From: Saccharomonospora viridis DSM 43017
GTDB taxonomy: Bacteria > Actinomycetota > Actinomycetes > Mycobacteriales > Pseudonocardiaceae
NCBI RefSeq assembly: GCF_000023865.1
Contig: NC_013159.1
Coordinates: forward strand, 1,142,001 to 1,206,000
DNA: 64,000 bases
Direction of reading: 5' to 3'
Made by a program: the position numbers and the translations under genes. The notes below the pieces were generated by a model, which was not told the origin of the DNA, made no database searches, and saw nothing but the letters and a program-made list of their open reading frames with translations. Below are positions 50,595-61,765 of this stretch, in pieces. The first letter of the stretch is position 1. Every line of letters begins with the position of its first letter.

Positions 50595-51446
50595 TCAGCT
50601 TTTGACGCCGCCCGCCGTGAGGCCGGCGACGAGATGGCGTTGGACGAGGAAGAACACGACCGCCGAGGGGACCATGACCAGCACGGAACCCGCGGTGAGC
50701 AGCCCCCACTCCGCCTTGAAGTCACTGACGAACGTCGCCATCCCCACCGGCAGCGTGTAGTTGCCCTGGCTCTGCATGAACACACCGGCGAAGGCCACTT
50801 CGCCCCACGCGGTGATGAACGAGTAGAAGACCGTCACGGCGATACCGGGTTTGGCCAGGGGCACGATGAGGCGCCAGAACGTGCCGAACGGGGTCAGTCC
50901 GTCGACCCGGCCCGCCTCGTCGATCGAGATCGGGATGGTGTCGAAGTAGCCCTTGAGCATCCACGCGCAATAGGGCACCGCCACCGTGGAGCAGGCCAGG
51001 ACCAGACCGCCGTACGAGTCGAGCAGTCCGAGGTCGGACAGCACGTTGTACAACGGCACGATCAGCACGGCCGCCGGGAACATCTGGGTGATGAGGAACG
51101 ACCACATCAGCGGTCGCTTGCCCGGGAAGCGCATGCGGGAGGCCGCGTAGCCGGCGGTGGCCGCGATGAGGACGGCGAACACCGTGGTGGCCCCGGCGAC
51201 GATGAGCGAGTTGGCGAACCAGGTCAGAAACTCCGTCTCACCGAGCACCTGGGTGTAGTTGTCGAAGCCGAGGGAACCCAGCTCGCCGGGTTGGGTCCAG
51301 GTGTTGCGGTCGGTCTTCAGTGAGGTCAGCGTCACCCACGCCACCGGGAACACGGCCACCACGCTCGCCAGGACGAGGGTGGTGTGCAGGGCCGTGGACG
51401 ACAGTGGACTGCGCTGTCCCCTTCCGTTGCGCGCCTGTCGGGTCAT
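50595..51446 (-). CDS. Carbohydrate ABC transporter permease, MalG-like
   Basis: A 283-residue inner membrane component with six helices. The EAA loop is recognisable: EAGRVDGLTPFGTFWRLIVPLAKPGIAV. A first helix TLVLASVVAVFPVAWVTLTSL starts the usual MalG order. ATG overlaps with the stop of the MalF-like gene (51443-51446), giving translational coupling. It forms the pore with the MalF-like partner. Confidence 0.9.
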   Translation of the reverse strand: MTRQARNGRGQRSPLSSTALHTTLVLASVVAVFPVAWVTLTSLKTDRNTWTQPGELGSLGFDNYTQVLGETEFLTWFANSLIVAGATTVFAVLIAATAGYAASRMRFPGKRPLMWSFLITQMFPAAVLIVPLYNVLSDLGLLDSYGGLVLACSTVAVPYCAWMLKGYFDTIPISIDEAGRVDGLTPFGTFWRLIVPLAKPGIAVTVFYSFITAWGEVAFAGVFMQSQGNYTLPVGMATFVSDFKAEWGLLTAGSVLVMVPSAVVFFLVQRHLVAGLTAGGVKS

Positions 51447-52435
51447 GACGGCACCTCACTCGCTTGCCGATCCAGCCATTGCCGGTAGCAGAAGGCGAAC
51501 ACGACGAGCATCGACGCGATGATGGCGCCGTAGGTCGCCGCGCCCGCGTAGTCCCTGATGCCTTGGAACGCCCGCTCGTACGCTTCGGTGACGAGGATGT
51601 TCGTCGCGCCACCGGGGCCGCCGCCCGTGAGCATCGCGATGACGGGGAACTGGTTGAACGTCCAGATGGTGCCGAGCAGGATCACGGTTCCGGAAACGGG
51701 ACGCAGACCGGGCAGGGTCACGGCACGGAACCGCTGCCACGGTGAAGCACCGTCCATTTCGGCCGCTTCGTACAACTCCTTCGGCACGGTCTGCAGGCCG
51801 CCGAGCAGCGCCACCATCATGAACGGGACGCCGAGCCAGACGTTGACCATGATCACCGAGATCTTGGCGGCCAGCGGGTCGCCCAGCCAGTCCACGCTGC
51901 CGAAGCCGAATGCGTTCAGTATGGAGTTGAGCACGCCGCCTTCGCTGTTGAGGATCAGGCGCCACGCGAACGCGGCGACGAACGGCGGCACCGCCCACGG
52001 CAGGATCAGCAGCATGCGATAGGCGGATCGGCCCCGTAGCGCGCGGTTGAGCAGTAACGCCAGGCCGAGGCCGAGGGAGTAGTGCAGGACCACGCAGGTG
52101 ACCGTCCACACCAGAGTCCACAGCAGCCGTGGATAGAACGCTCCCTCTTCGCCCGACAGGACGGCGAAGTAGTTGTCGAGGCCGACGAATTCGTAGGTCG
52201 CCTCGATCCTGTTGGCGCCGATGGTGCGTGCGCTGTTCATCTCGTTCGCGTTGGTCAGGGACAGGTAGACGCCCTGGACCAGCGGATAGAAGACCAACAC
52301 CGCCAGAACGAGCACCACCGGCGTCACCATCGCCCAGGCATACCAGTGCTTGCTCGCGGCATCACGCAACCGCCCGCGGGGCGGCGCCTCAACCGGCGCC
52401 GCCCCGACGGGGGGACGAACCGTGGTAGTCGTCAT
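51443..52435 (-). CDS. Carbohydrate ABC transporter permease, MalF-like
   Basis: A 330-residue membrane component. The EAA loop is EAAEMDGASPWQRFRAVTLPGLRPV. The N-terminal helix AMVTPVVLVLAVLVFYPLVQGVYLSL is followed by a long external loop with the NANEMNSARTIG stretch, as in MalF-type proteins of Gram-positives. It overlaps the binding-protein gene by four bases. The ATPase (MsiK-like) is not encoded here and is presumably supplied in trans, as is normal in actinomycetes. Confidence 0.9.
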   Translation of the reverse strand: MTTTTVRPPVGAAPVEAPPRGRLRDAASKHWYAWAMVTPVVLVLAVLVFYPLVQGVYLSLTNANEMNSARTIGANRIEATYEFVGLDNYFAVLSGEEGAFYPRLLWTLVWTVTCVVLHYSLGLGLALLLNRALRGRSAYRMLLILPWAVPPFVAAFAWRLILNSEGGVLNSILNAFGFGSVDWLGDPLAAKISVIMVNVWLGVPFMMVALLGGLQTVPKELYEAAEMDGASPWQRFRAVTLPGLRPVSGTVILLGTIWTFNQFPVIAMLTGGGPGGATNILVTEAYERAFQGIRDYAGAATYGAIIASMLVVFAFCYRQWLDRQASEVPS

Positions 52436-53730
52436 GACTCGTAGCCCGGCACCGCGTCCTTCGCCTTACGCTGCGCCTGCGCCAAGCCGTCCTCGAGTGA
52501 GGTCTGGCCGCCGAGGATCTGCTCGTAGAACGGCGTGAACAGGTCGTACAGCGTTCCGGCGCCGGGTGCGGGCGGCCGTGGTACAGCCTGTTCGATCGGC
52601 TCGGCGAAGGCCTCGATCACCTCGTTGTCCGCCACCTCGGGAACCTCGTAGACGGATTCCCGGGTCGGCAGCGTGTTGTTCTGTGCCGCCACGTAGGCCT
52701 GGCTTTCGGGCGAGTTCATGAACTGCACGAACAGGTAGGAGGCGGCGAGGTTGTCCGAGCCCGCGTAGATGGTGTAGTTGTGGCCGCCCACCGGGCCGCC
52801 TTGGCCCTTGGGTCCGGCGGGAACCGGTGCGACGCCGAGGTTGTCGGGGTCGGAGAAGGCCTTACCGGTGAGGGTGTCGGACATCGACCACGGGCCGTTG
52901 ATGATCATGCTGATGGACCCGTTCTTGAAGCCGTCCACCATGTTGGTGTACTTGTTCGCGCTCGTGTCGGTGGTGCCCACACCGTCGGCGGTCAGCTCGC
53001 GCACGGTCTCGATGGCGGCCTTCACCTCGGGGCTGTCGATGGTGATGCGCTCGCCCTCGGTGTCGACGTAGTCGGCGCCCTCGCCGTAGACGAACGGCAG
53101 CAGGTAGTAGGAGTCGGCGTTGATGAAGATGCCCGTGGTGCCCGGGATCTTCTCCTCCAGGGTCTCCGCCGCCTTGCGCAGTTCCTCCCATGTGGAGGGT
53201 GGCTCGTCGATGCCGGCCTTGTCGAAGTGCTCCTTGTTGTACAGCAGGGCGAGCGTGTCGGTCACCTGCGGAACACCGTAGGTCTTGTCCTCGTAGACGT
53301 TGCTGGCCATCGGCACCGGAAGGTAGTCGTCGGAGCCCTCCAGCGCGGGTGTGCCGTCGAGCGGCTGGAGGTAGCCGAGCGCGGCGAAGGTGGGGGTCCA
53401 GCCCACGTCCGACCGCATGACGTCGGGTGCGCCGTCACCGCTGGCCGCGGCGGTCTTGAACTTGTCGTCCGCCCCGTCGAACGGGACGTTGACGTAGTCG
53501 ACGGTGATCTTCGGGTACTTCTCCTCGAACCGCTTGACCAGCTCTTTGTAGGCGGGCGATTCGCTGGTGGCGTCCGAGGTGTCCCAGAACGTGACGGTGC
53601 CCGTCACGGACTGGGGGTCGTTGGCCGCCCGCTCCGCCGCGTCGCTTTGGTCCGTGGCCGACTCGCTGCACGCGGTCACCGTCAAGGCGGTGGCCGCGGC
53701 GAGTGCCAGCACTCTTCTGCCTCGTGTCAT
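52432..53730 (-). CDS. Sugar-binding lipoprotein of the ABC transporter, MalE-like
   Basis: A 432-residue extracellular solute-binding protein of family 1. The signal peptide RRVLALAAATALTVTACSES ends in a lipobox LTVTAC, with the lipid-modified Cys at position 21. GTVTFWDTSDATSES, PDVMRSDVGWTPTFAALGYL and SISMIINGPWS are the usual maltose-type motifs. It delivers an alpha-glucoside or maltodextrin to the permeases. It is the first gene of the operon and lies downstream of a CTTGCA palindrome. GAGGAG lies 12 bases before the ATG. Confidence 0.92.
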   Translation of the reverse strand: MTRGRRVLALAAATALTVTACSESATDQSDAAERAANDPQSVTGTVTFWDTSDATSESPAYKELVKRFEEKYPKITVDYVNVPFDGADDKFKTAAASGDGAPDVMRSDVGWTPTFAALGYLQPLDGTPALEGSDDYLPVPMASNVYEDKTYGVPQVTDTLALLYNKEHFDKAGIDEPPSTWEELRKAAETLEEKIPGTTGIFINADSYYLLPFVYGEGADYVDTEGERITIDSPEVKAAIETVRELTADGVGTTDTSANKYTNMVDGFKNGSISMIINGPWSMSDTLTGKAFSDPDNLGVAPVPAGPKGQGGPVGGHNYTIYAGSDNLAASYLFVQFMNSPESQAYVAAQNNTLPTRESVYEVPEVADNEVIEAFAEPIEQAVPRPPAPGAGTLYDLFTPFYEQILGGQTSLEDGLAQAQRKAKDAVPGYES

Positions 53731-53792
53731 GACTTCGTGGTTCTCCTCGCTGAGACCGGGGTGGCAAGACAGTAACCGCGGTGCCCCAGCGA

Positions 53793-53807
53793 TGCAAGGG
53801 CCTTGCA
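53793..53807. promoter_or_regulatory. LacI/MalR-type operator
   Basis: TGCAAGG (53793-53799), one G, and CCTTGCA (53801-53807) form a perfect 15-bp palindrome. A further half-site, TTGCAAG, lies at about 53827-53833. MalR-type operators of Streptomyces use the same CTTGCA core. It is 63 bp upstream of the binding-protein gene. Confidence 0.65.
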
Positions 53808-53990
53808 GAAATTTTCAATGATTTTGTTGCAAGAACGGTGTGCTCGGTTTCTCCGTCGATCGCCGGTGTGGGAGTCGTCGGGGGAGGGGGCTCGTTCCCG
53901 TTCGTGGGGCGTGGACGAAACGACGGTCGTCGCGGGAGCTCTCCTGCCCGCGACGGCCGTGGTCGAGTCGCACCGTGGACGTGCTGTGGA

Positions 53991-54962
53991 TCAGCCCACG
54001 AGGGCCCGCCAGGTGTACGGTCCGGCAAGCCCGTCGACGACGAGTCGGTTCACGCTCTGGAAGGTGCGCACGGCGGAGTTGGTGGCCGGGCCGAAGTCAC
54101 CGTCCACCAGGATTCCGGCACTGCGCTTGTTCAACGCCGTCTGCAACGCCCGCACGTGATTGCCCCGTGCCCCCTGCCGAAGTTCGTAGATCAGCTTGGG
54201 CCAGGTGGCGGCACCGACCTGGCCGTCGACGACGAGTCCGTTCGAGCGCTGGAAACTCTTCACCGCGGCGGTGGACACCGGTCCGAGCCAGCCGTCGACC
54301 TCGAGGTTGTGGCCGCGCTGATTGAGCAGGAACTGGATGACCCTCGCCCGCTGCCCCCGGGCGTCGGGGTCGAGGTAGGACCAACCGCCGCCCAGCTTCA
54401 CCCCGCGAGCAGACATGAAGCTCACCGGGTTGACCACCGCGCCCAGACCGCCGCTGTGGGTCTCGAAATGCAGGTGTGGACCGGTGACGTTGCCCGTCGT
54501 GCCCATGTCGCCGATGCGCTGCCCCGCCGAGACCTTGGCGTTGAGTGAGACCCGGTAGGCGTTGAGGTGACCGTAGTAGGTGTACAGACCACCACCGTGG
54601 GAGATGACGATGCCGTTCCCGGTCCGGTAGGGCAGTCCGCCTCCCCACTGCCGTCGGATCACGGTGCCCGCCGCGGCCGCGTACACCGCGGTCCCCGAGG
54701 AGTTCGTGACGTCCTGACCGGTGTGGGAACCGCCGTTTCGCGGTGCTCCGAAATGGCCGCCGTTGGGGAAGTAACCCAGCGCCGGATTGCACCAAGCCCC
54801 GTTTTGCAACGTCGCCCCGTGAGCCGGTGACTGGTTCCCCGCCCCCAGCAGGGTCGCTCCCACGAGACCGACGCCGGCACCCGCCAGCAGCAGACGTCGG
54901 GACAGCGTCCGTCCACCGATGTCGAATCCGTCCTTCTCCGCCACGCCACAGGACTCACACAT
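53991..54962 (-). CDS. Tat-exported M23 peptidase with two peptidoglycan-binding domains
   Basis: A 323-residue cell-wall enzyme. The Tat signal is TLSRRLLLAGAGVGLVGATLLGAG (RR at 22-23), probable cleavage after AHG (48-50). The LytM domain holds H80, D84, H122, H132, H163 and H165 (SHTGQD, HLHFE). Two PG_binding_1 repeats, LEVDGWLGPVSTAAVKSFQ and ILVDGDFGPATNSAVRTFQ, occupy about 215-320. It should cleave peptide cross-bridges in peptidoglycan. GGGAGGG five bases before the ATG supports the start, although the MCESCG leader ahead of the signal is odd for Tat proteins. It is monocistronic and convergent with nothing nearby. Confidence 0.9.
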   Translation of the reverse strand: MCESCGVAEKDGFDIGGRTLSRRLLLAGAGVGLVGATLLGAGNQSPAHGATLQNGAWCNPALGYFPNGGHFGAPRNGGSHTGQDVTNSSGTAVYAAAAGTVIRRQWGGGLPYRTGNGIVISHGGGLYTYYGHLNAYRVSLNAKVSAGQRIGDMGTTGNVTGPHLHFETHSGGLGAVVNPVSFMSARGVKLGGGWSYLDPDARGQRARVIQFLLNQRGHNLEVDGWLGPVSTAAVKSFQRSNGLVVDGQVGAATWPKLIYELRQGARGNHVRALQTALNKRSAGILVDGDFGPATNSAVRTFQSVNRLVVDGLAGPYTWRALVG

Positions 54963-55361
54963 GTCGCCCTCCCAGTGATTGATGCGAAGACACGCGAGTG
55001 ACGGGAGAGTGTAGGTCGGCCGCGGCGTCCGGTCAGGCTCCGAAAAATTCGGGCGAATCGTCTTGACGTGGATTCATCGGACCTGGTAATCCCCGATTCG
55101 TCCACGGGATGTACCAGGGGAATTCGCGATAGTGAAAGCCCTGGTCGCCGTTGTTTTCCCAATGCGAACCGGATTGGGCGCGTGACATTGCGGAAGACGG
55201 CTCCAGTCGAAAGTCGGATGTTTGCGACACTTGCCCCGGCCCGAAAACCATGTTTCGCCGGTCTCGAGCGGTGATCCGGCTGGGTTTTCGCGCAGCCCAG
55301 AACTGGTCGGCGCGCACCCAGCGGCGCCACCCGCGTACTCGAAGTCGAGGAAATCGCCGCG

Positions 55362-55499
55362 ATGCGTGCCGCCTGCGCCAGCCACGAAGACCTCCTGGTG
55401 TTTGACCTGCGGGAAGTACAGGAGTGGGCCGGACACCGCCGTACTCGGCCTTCGCTTCGTCCGAGGACTAGCTGCTTGCTGTGCTCTTCATCCGGCTGA
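55362..55499 (+). CDS. Candidate 45-residue peptide upstream of the FxLD-type methyltransferase
   Basis: The frame begins MRAACASHEDLLVFDLREVQ and ends RTSCLLCSSSG. An F-D-L segment followed by a Ser/Thr/Cys cluster at the end recalls the FxLD leader and lanthipeptide core, but the motif is FDLR instead of FxLD and there are only two Cys in the tail. GAGGAA lies 10 bases before the ATG. The frame stays open upstream as far as 55275 without a start, so it may be a remnant of a larger gene. A low-confidence candidate only. Confidence 0.2.
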   Translation: MRAACASHEDLLVFDLREVQEWAGHRRTRPSLRPRTSCLLCSSSG

Positions 55500-55546
55500 G
55501 CGTGGCCTTCAGTGGGGGATGGCCTCCATCGGGTGATCTTTGCGTT

Positions 55547-55567
55547 GTGTGTCCCTCTGGGACACAC
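55547..55567. promoter_or_regulatory. Tight inverted repeat GTGTGTCCC
   Basis: GTGTGTCCC (55547-55555) and GGGACACAC (55559-55567) form a perfect 9-bp stem with a 3-nt loop. No T-run follows. It might be an operator or an RNA hairpin in the long region ahead of the methyltransferase gene. Confidence 0.35.
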
Positions 55568-55685
55568 GTGTGTGAGGGCGGGGCTTGCTGTCCGTCGGCG
55601 TGAGTCGAGCTGACTGTGAATTGCTGCTCAGGCCTGCCCGTTTCAATCGGGAGTTAGGGCTCGTGGCTGTAGAGGTACTGCCTCG

Positions 55686-55715
55686 CCCCGTGGCAGGCGA
55701 CTGCCTGCTACGGGG
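55686..55715 (+). promoter_or_regulatory. Long hairpin 95 nt ahead of the methyltransferase gene
   Basis: CCCCGTGGCAGGC (55686-55698) pairs with GCCTGCTACGGGG (55703-55715) over a 4-nt loop; the only exception is one G-U pair. A stem of this length in the probable 5' leader could act as an attenuator or as a terminator of transcription from upstream. Confidence 0.45.
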
Positions 55716-55809
55716 CCGCCGCTGCTGAGCCTTGTCATGGGACCGGGACTGAACAGTTCACTACTGGGCTGCGCGAGCCATCTGATCACTCCGACTGAAG
55801 GGCCTCCTA

Positions 55810-57093
55810 ATGACGACAACATGCAGCACCAGCACCGCTGACGCAGCGAGCGTTCTCCGCGAGGCCATGGTGCGCGAACTGCGCGAGTGGGGCGCGATCC
55901 GCAGCGAACCGGTCGAACAGGCGGCATTGACGGTGCCGCGGCACTTGTTCGCGCCGGGCGAGCCGATAGAGGCCGCCTACGAGCCGAACAAACCTCTGGT
56001 AGTCAAGCGGGACGAACAGGGGCTGGCGCTCAGCTCGCTGAGTGCAACGCACATCCAGGTGGTCATGCTGGAGCAGGCCCGGCCGGAACCGGGGATGCGT
56101 GTGCCGGAGGTGGGCAGCGGCGGTTACAACGCCGTCCTGATCGCCGAGATGGTGGGCGAGTCCGGCACGGTCGTCTCCCTGGATATCGACGCCGAGATCG
56201 TCGAGCGGGCCCGCGACTGTCTGAAGGCGGCCGGATACGAGCGGGTCATCGTGGCGCGGGGCGATGCCGAGTACGGATACGCCGACGGGGCACCGTGGGA
56301 CCGGATCATCGTCACGGCCGGGGCCTGGGACATCCCGCCGGCCTGGATCGAGCAGCTGGCACCGGGTGGACGCATCGTCGTGCCGTTGCGGATGCGCGGA
56401 TTGACGCGCTCCGTCGTGCTCGAACCCGACGGAGACCACCTCGTGAGCACGGACTACCACCTGTGCGGGTTCGTGCCGATGCAAGGTGCCGGAAGGCATG
56501 ACCAGCGCCTGATCCCTCTCGCCGGCGGGCCCGAGGGGCCGGAGGTCGGGTTGCGAGTGGAGGAGGAGCAGCGACTCGACGTCGCCGGGATGCGGAAAGC
56601 GCTTTGCGCCCCTGCTGTGCAGCGTTGGTCCGGCGTCGATTTCGATCACGTCGACGAACTCGACTTCTTCATCGGAATGTCAGCGCCGGTGTTCGGGGTA
56701 CTGGCCGCCCGGGTCTCGGCCGTCGACAGCGGCCTGGTGGATCCGGCGGCTAAGCGAGGAGCGCCCACGTTGATCCGCGGCGCGTCCTTCGCCTATCGCA
56801 CGGCGCGGCCCGTTGAGGGCACCGAGCGATACGAGACCGGGGTGATCGCACACGGCCCGGAGGCTGTGGCGGTCGCCGACGAGTACGTCGAGCTGCTGCG
56901 GCGATGGGATCGCGACTTCCGACACCGGCGGCCTGCCGCGCGGATCGAGGTGTTCCCGGCGGCGACGCCGACCAGTGATCTCCCCAAGGGGCGACTCATC
57001 GAGAAGGCGCACAGCCGGGTCGTCGTCTCCTGGCCGGGAACGCGGGAGGGCCTCTTGCGGCACACAGGGATCACTCATCGGGAAGGTACGTGA
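55810..57093 (+). CDS. FxLD-system-type protein methyltransferase (PIMT-like)
   Basis: A 427-residue protein. Residues 1 to about 215 resemble protein-L-isoaspartate O-methyltransferase, with SAM-binding VPEVGSGGYNAVLIAEMVG and DAEYGYADGAPWDRIIVTAGAWDIP. The C-terminal half is the extra domain of the FxLD-system methyltransferase family. Relatives methylate Asp side chains in lanthipeptides or graspetides, setting up isoaspartate or an imide. No lanthionine synthetase or clear precursor is in this window, so it is an orphan here. ATG 55810 follows AAGGGCCTCCTA with a weak ribosome site. Motif I has VPEVGSGG where VLEIGTGTG is usual; this may lower SAM affinity or be normal for the branch. Confidence 0.8.
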   Translation: MTTTCSTSTADAASVLREAMVRELREWGAIRSEPVEQAALTVPRHLFAPGEPIEAAYEPNKPLVVKRDEQGLALSSLSATHIQVVMLEQARPEPGMRVPEVGSGGYNAVLIAEMVGESGTVVSLDIDAEIVERARDCLKAAGYERVIVARGDAEYGYADGAPWDRIIVTAGAWDIPPAWIEQLAPGGRIVVPLRMRGLTRSVVLEPDGDHLVSTDYHLCGFVPMQGAGRHDQRLIPLAGGPEGPEVGLRVEEEQRLDVAGMRKALCAPAVQRWSGVDFDHVDELDFFIGMSAPVFGVLAARVSAVDSGLVDPAAKRGAPTLIRGASFAYRTARPVEGTERYETGVIAHGPEAVAVADEYVELLRRWDRDFRHRRPAARIEVFPAATPTSDLPKGRLIEKAHSRVVVSWPGTREGLLRHTGITHREGT

Positions 57094-57214
57094 CGGTTCC
57101 TCCCGCCGCACCGTCAGCGCGCGACATCGGCGCCGAGACGGCCGTGATCCCCACGGAATCCGTGGGAGGACGACGGTGGCGGCAGGAGCCCCACGGTGAA
57201 TGACCTCCCACGGC

Positions 57215-57250
57215 GACACGGCCGCTCGCGTTGTCACGAGCGGCCGTGTC
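57215..57250. terminator. Strong bidirectional hairpin
   Basis: A perfect 14-bp stem, GACACGGCCGCTCG (57215-57228) with its complement at 57237-57250, has an 8-nt loop. It lies between the convergent methyltransferase and GcvT-like genes. A smaller 7-bp hairpin (57150-57166) precedes it. Confidence 0.8.
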
Positions 57251-57335
57251 CTCTGGCGTGTCGGAATGAGATTCGAAGAAGTGGAACGAGGAGTCATCGC
57301 CCGGGGGACGACTCGGACGATGACCCCTCAAGCCG

Positions 57336-59100
<1,765 letters not shown>

Positions 59101-59975
59101 ATGACCACCAAATCGGAGGTTGCCGATTCGCGGCGTCCCCGCGGCCTCGCCGACCTCGTGGGCAACATCAGCTACGAGGTGATGCCGTTCAAGAGCGTCG
59201 AGCGGGCCGTGCTCGCCGATGTGCCGACGAGCATCCCGTTGACCGTCACGGTCACCGAAGCCAAGGGGATCGACACGACCCTGGACTTCACCGAACGCCT
59301 GATGCGGCACGGATACACCGTCACGCCGCACCTGGCCGCGCGGCAGTTCGTCGACGACAACCACGTCCGTGAGGTCATCGACAGGCTGCAGACGGCCGGG
59401 GTGAACTCGGTGTTCATCGTCGGGGGAGACGCACCCAAGCCGGCGGGGCGGTTCCACAGCGCTTACATGCTGCTGCAGGCCATGCAGGAGCTGGGACACC
59501 CGTTCTCCGAGGTGGGCATCGGTGGTTACCCGGAGGGGCACGCCAACATCCCGCAGTCGGACATCGAGCTGGCGCTGAAGCAGAAGGCACCGCTGGCCAC
59601 GCGCATCCTGACCCAGATCTGCTTCGACGCCAACACGACGGCCAACTGGGCCGCGGGTGTCGCCAAATCCGGCATCGACCTGCCGATCTACGTCGGCATG
59701 CCGGGCCCGGTGAACCGGCAGAAGCTCGTGCGCATCTCCGCGGGCATCGGCCTCGGGCAGTCCGCACGCTTCCTGCAGAAGCAGCAGAACCTGCTGTGGC
59801 GGTTCCTCCTGCCCGGCGGCTACAACCCCACCAAGCTCGCCCGACGGCTCGGCTCCGCGGTGCCCAAGGTGCGGAGCAACATCCGTGGGCTGCACATCTT
59901 CACCTTCAACGAGATCCAGAAAACCGAACAGTGGCGACGGAAACTGCTGGCCTCGGTATCCGAAAAGGACAAGCG

Positions 59976-59979
<4 letters not shown>
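59101..59979 (+). CDS. Methylenetetrahydrofolate reductase-like protein
   Basis: A 292-residue TIM-barrel flavoprotein of the MetF family: NISYEVMPFKSVERAV, HLAARQFVD, FIVGGDAPKP and GIGGYPEGHANIPQSD. It would oxidise 5-methyl-THF to 5,10-methylene-THF in this context. ATG 59101 is preceded by GAGGAT at 59088-59093; an ATG at 59086 overlaps that site. It is translationally coupled to purU (ATGA at 59976). LigM-associated MetF paralogues have this start. I am confident of the family, moderately so of direction. Confidence 0.85.
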
Positions 59980-60851
<872 letters not shown>

Positions 60852-60860
60852 GAGGGCGCA

Positions 60861-61721
60861 GTGACCGCACAGATCTTGGACGGTCGCGCGGTGTCGGCGA
60901 AGATCCTCGACCGGGTGAGCCGCGAGGTCGAGGAGTTCGTGGACGCGACGGGCCGGGTGCCGTGTCTGGCGACGGTGCTCGTCGGCGACGACCCCGCGTC
61001 CCACACCTACGTCCGGATGAAGGCCAACCGCTGCGCGAAGGTCGGCATGCGTTCGCGCCGGATCGAACTCGACGCCGGGATCACCACCGAGACGTTGGTG
61101 GACCACATCCGGGAACTGTCGGACGATCCGGAGATCGACGGCATCCTGCTCCAACACCCCGTGCCGTCCCATATCGACGAACGTGCCGCCTTCGAGGCCA
61201 TCGCCCCCTCCAAGGACGTCGACGGCGTCACCCGCACGTCGTTCGCGCGGATGGCGTTCGACGAGGGTGGCTTCGCCTCGGCGACCCCGGGCGGAATCAT
61301 GGCGCTGCTCGACGCCTACGACATTCCGCTGTCCGGAAAACACGCCGTCGTCATCGGTCGGAGCGCCATCCTCGGCAGGCCCGTCGGGATGTTGCTGCTC
61401 GCCAGGGACGCGACCGTCACCTACTGCCATTCGCGCACGGTGGACCTGGCGAAGCACGTGGCCGAGGCCGATGTGGTGGTCGCCGCGGTCGGTCGACCCG
61501 GACTCGTACGCGGCGAGTGGATCAAGCCGGGGGCCGTGGTCGTCGACGCGGGTTACGCCGACAACACCGGGGACGTCGAATACGAGGCGGCGGCCGAGCG
61601 GGCCTCGTACATCACCCCGGTGCCCGGCGGCGTCGGTCCCATGACCATCGCCACCCTGCTGGCACAGACCATCAAGGCGGCACGTGATCACGAAGCCTTC
61701 CGTACGGGTGGCCCCGCGTGA
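60861..61721 (+). CDS. folD: Bifunctional methylene-THF dehydrogenase / methenyl-THF cyclohydrolase
   Basis: A 286-residue FolD. YVRMKANRCAKVGM contains the catalytic Lys of the cyclohydrolase. VIGRSAILGRPVGMLLLAR binds NADP, and ITPVPGGVGPMTIATLL ends the protein. It converts 5,10-methylene-THF to 10-formyl-THF. GTG 60861 follows AGGAGGG closely. It lies between purU and the molybdoenzyme. As the pathway does not need the operon for normal folate metabolism, this is probably a second, catabolic copy. Confidence 0.93.
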   Translation: MTAQILDGRAVSAKILDRVSREVEEFVDATGRVPCLATVLVGDDPASHTYVRMKANRCAKVGMRSRRIELDAGITTETLVDHIRELSDDPEIDGILLQHPVPSHIDERAAFEAIAPSKDVDGVTRTSFARMAFDEGGFASATPGGIMALLDAYDIPLSGKHAVVIGRSAILGRPVGMLLLARDATVTYCHSRTVDLAKHVAEADVVVAAVGRPGLVRGEWIKPGAVVVDAGYADNTGDVEYEAAAERASYITPVPGGVGPMTIATLLAQTIKAARDHEAFRTGGPA

Positions 61722-61765
61722 CACAGTCGATGTTCGTCGGACATCTTTGAGGGGAGGAGCCACAG

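Larger units (their letters stand above)
54963..55809. other. Poorly coding 847-bp region
   Basis: No confident gene lies between the M23 peptidase and the FxLD-type methyltransferase. Its base composition is more even than the flanks and reading frames on both strands are short. It contains one 45-codon candidate, one tight hairpin and one long hairpin, all listed separately. It may be a decayed remnant of an insertion that brought in the methyltransferase. Confidence 0.55.

Noticed and set aside
55637-55651. T-arm-like CCCG-TTTCAAT-CGGG, possible tRNA or att site
   Set aside because: No acceptor, anticodon or D arm could be folded around it, and no integrase is nearby.
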